A stretch of DNA of 64,000 nt, from the NCBI GenBank assembly GCA_017590115.1, contig JAGGNK010011114.1, forward strand, positions 1,727,733-1,791,732, given 5' to 3'. Positions 63,368-64,000 of the stretch are shown in pieces. The stretch comes from Montifringilla adamsi (taxonomy: Eukaryota; Chordata; Aves; Passeriformes; Passeridae). Position 1 is the first letter of the stretch. Each line of letters begins with the position of its first letter. The notes below the pieces were generated by a model, which saw only the letters and a program-made list of their open reading frames with translations, searched no databases and was not told the DNA's origin. The translations under genes and the position numbers were made by a program.

Positions 63368-63382
63368 TTTTTTTTTTTTTTT
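63368..63382. repeat. Poly-T run after GGGG
   Basis: CGGGG followed by about 15 T: the reverse-strand form of the A(n)CCCC tract. Confidence 0.7.
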
Positions 63383-64000
63383 CTCACCATTCACAAGCCC
63401 ACCCAGGCAGTGTGTAATTCATCCAGACAGGAAATATTCCATTGTGTGGGCCAGAGCACTTGGAAATGATTCACTTGTACCTGAGTTCAAAGCTTCTGGC
63501 ATAGATCTATGGTTCATTCTAGTCTGCAGTCATTGTTGCCTCAGACTTCTGTGTTCCATGCAAATCAGCTGCTAGAACAAGTCTTATGAAAGTTTAGTGG
63601 CTTCAAACTATCCTGGATTTGAAAGTTCATCTGGGATTTATGGAAAGGAAACAGAGAATAAATCTTCTAGGGGCAAAACCCTGCAGGAAAAAGCTGCACT
63701 TCATGCAACTGCTAGCCCAGAAGAGTTTATTTTCCCCCTAGGCTGTAAAGTGATTTGAAGTCCAGTATCTTAACTCACCCCATAATGATGTGTATGTAAG
63801 ATTACACCACTTTCCCAGCAATCTTCTTCCTGGTTTGTTCTGTGCTACAGAGTGTGGCTGTTAGCACAGGTGGAGGAAATAAGATAAACACCACCTTCAC
63901 TGCTGGTCTGCTGTCTTTCTCTTAGTGCTTGCAATGAAGGCACCTGTGAGAAATCAACATTATGCCTGGATACAAGAAAGAAATTATTTTCCCATTGCAT

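Larger units (their letters stand above)
57971..64000. other. Unique non-coding DNA to the window end, no gene recognised
   Basis: No gene recognised. Inverted repeats at 58570-58594, 58608-58624 and 59410-59439 and A/T runs at 60268-60292 and 63368-63382 are the visible structures. Overlapping open frames at 58476-58721 (-) and 58492-58815 (+) share the inverted repeats and show no domain. Frames at 62336-62629 overlap on both strands in a GC-richer patch and again look like shadows. No feature runs off the right edge as far as I can see. Confidence 0.6.

Noticed and set aside
1..64000. Search for CRISPR arrays, operons, phage genes and tRNA/rRNA genes
   Set aside because: No regularly spaced repeats, ribosome-binding sites, dense coding or tRNA box patterns. 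The DNA is clearly vertebrate in character.

Overview
This window reads as nuclear DNA of an amniote, most probably a bird and perhaps a songbird. Ten short, 5'-truncated copies of the CR1 non-LTR retrotransposon are recognisable. Interspersed repeats are sparse, base composition is AT-rich and CpG-poor, and there is no sign of bacterial or viral gene organisation. The bird assignment rests on the CR1 copies and is inference; turtles and crocodilians also carry CR1.

I could not recognise a protein-coding gene, a conserved exon, a tRNA, an rRNA or a CpG-island promoter on either strand. The longest open frames (about 120-175 codons) are what 64 kb of AT-rich DNA gives by chance, or they run through CR1. 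None has recognisable domains, supported splice sites or homology I can name. The window is best read as an intergenic gene desert or the inside of a very large intron.

Layout: 1-6 kb is unique DNA with small microsatellites, and a + strand CR1 lies at 6.04-6.33 kb. Unique DNA with a minus CR1 at 10.7 kb follows, then an odd 91-bp tandem duplication carrying a 36-T and a 12-G run at 14.78-14.94 kb. Minus CR1 fragments lie at 22.5, 27.3, 31.6 and 35.0 kb. The 25-27 kb stretch holds paired CACGTG boxes, a 14-bp X-box-like palindrome and a 37-T run. At 32.0-32.1 kb there is a compact cluster of perfect inverted repeats. Two CR1 pieces in opposite orientation bracket a GC-richer 0.5 kb at 44.8-45.6 kb. 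A 54-T run with an AATAAA correctly spaced on the minus strand lies at 47.7 kb, followed by a diverged repeat pair at 48.7 and 49.5 kb. The longest CR1 (about 440 bp, minus) is at 57.5-58.0 kb, and two further inverted repeats lie at 58.6 kb.

No genes can be described as working together. The points worth following are the perfect inverted repeats (12-bp arms at three places), the possible polyadenylated retrocopy, the unclassified repeat pair, one well-spliced candidate exon at 23.7 kb and several stretches that might be conserved regulatory elements. I found no clear evidence of a new biological system.
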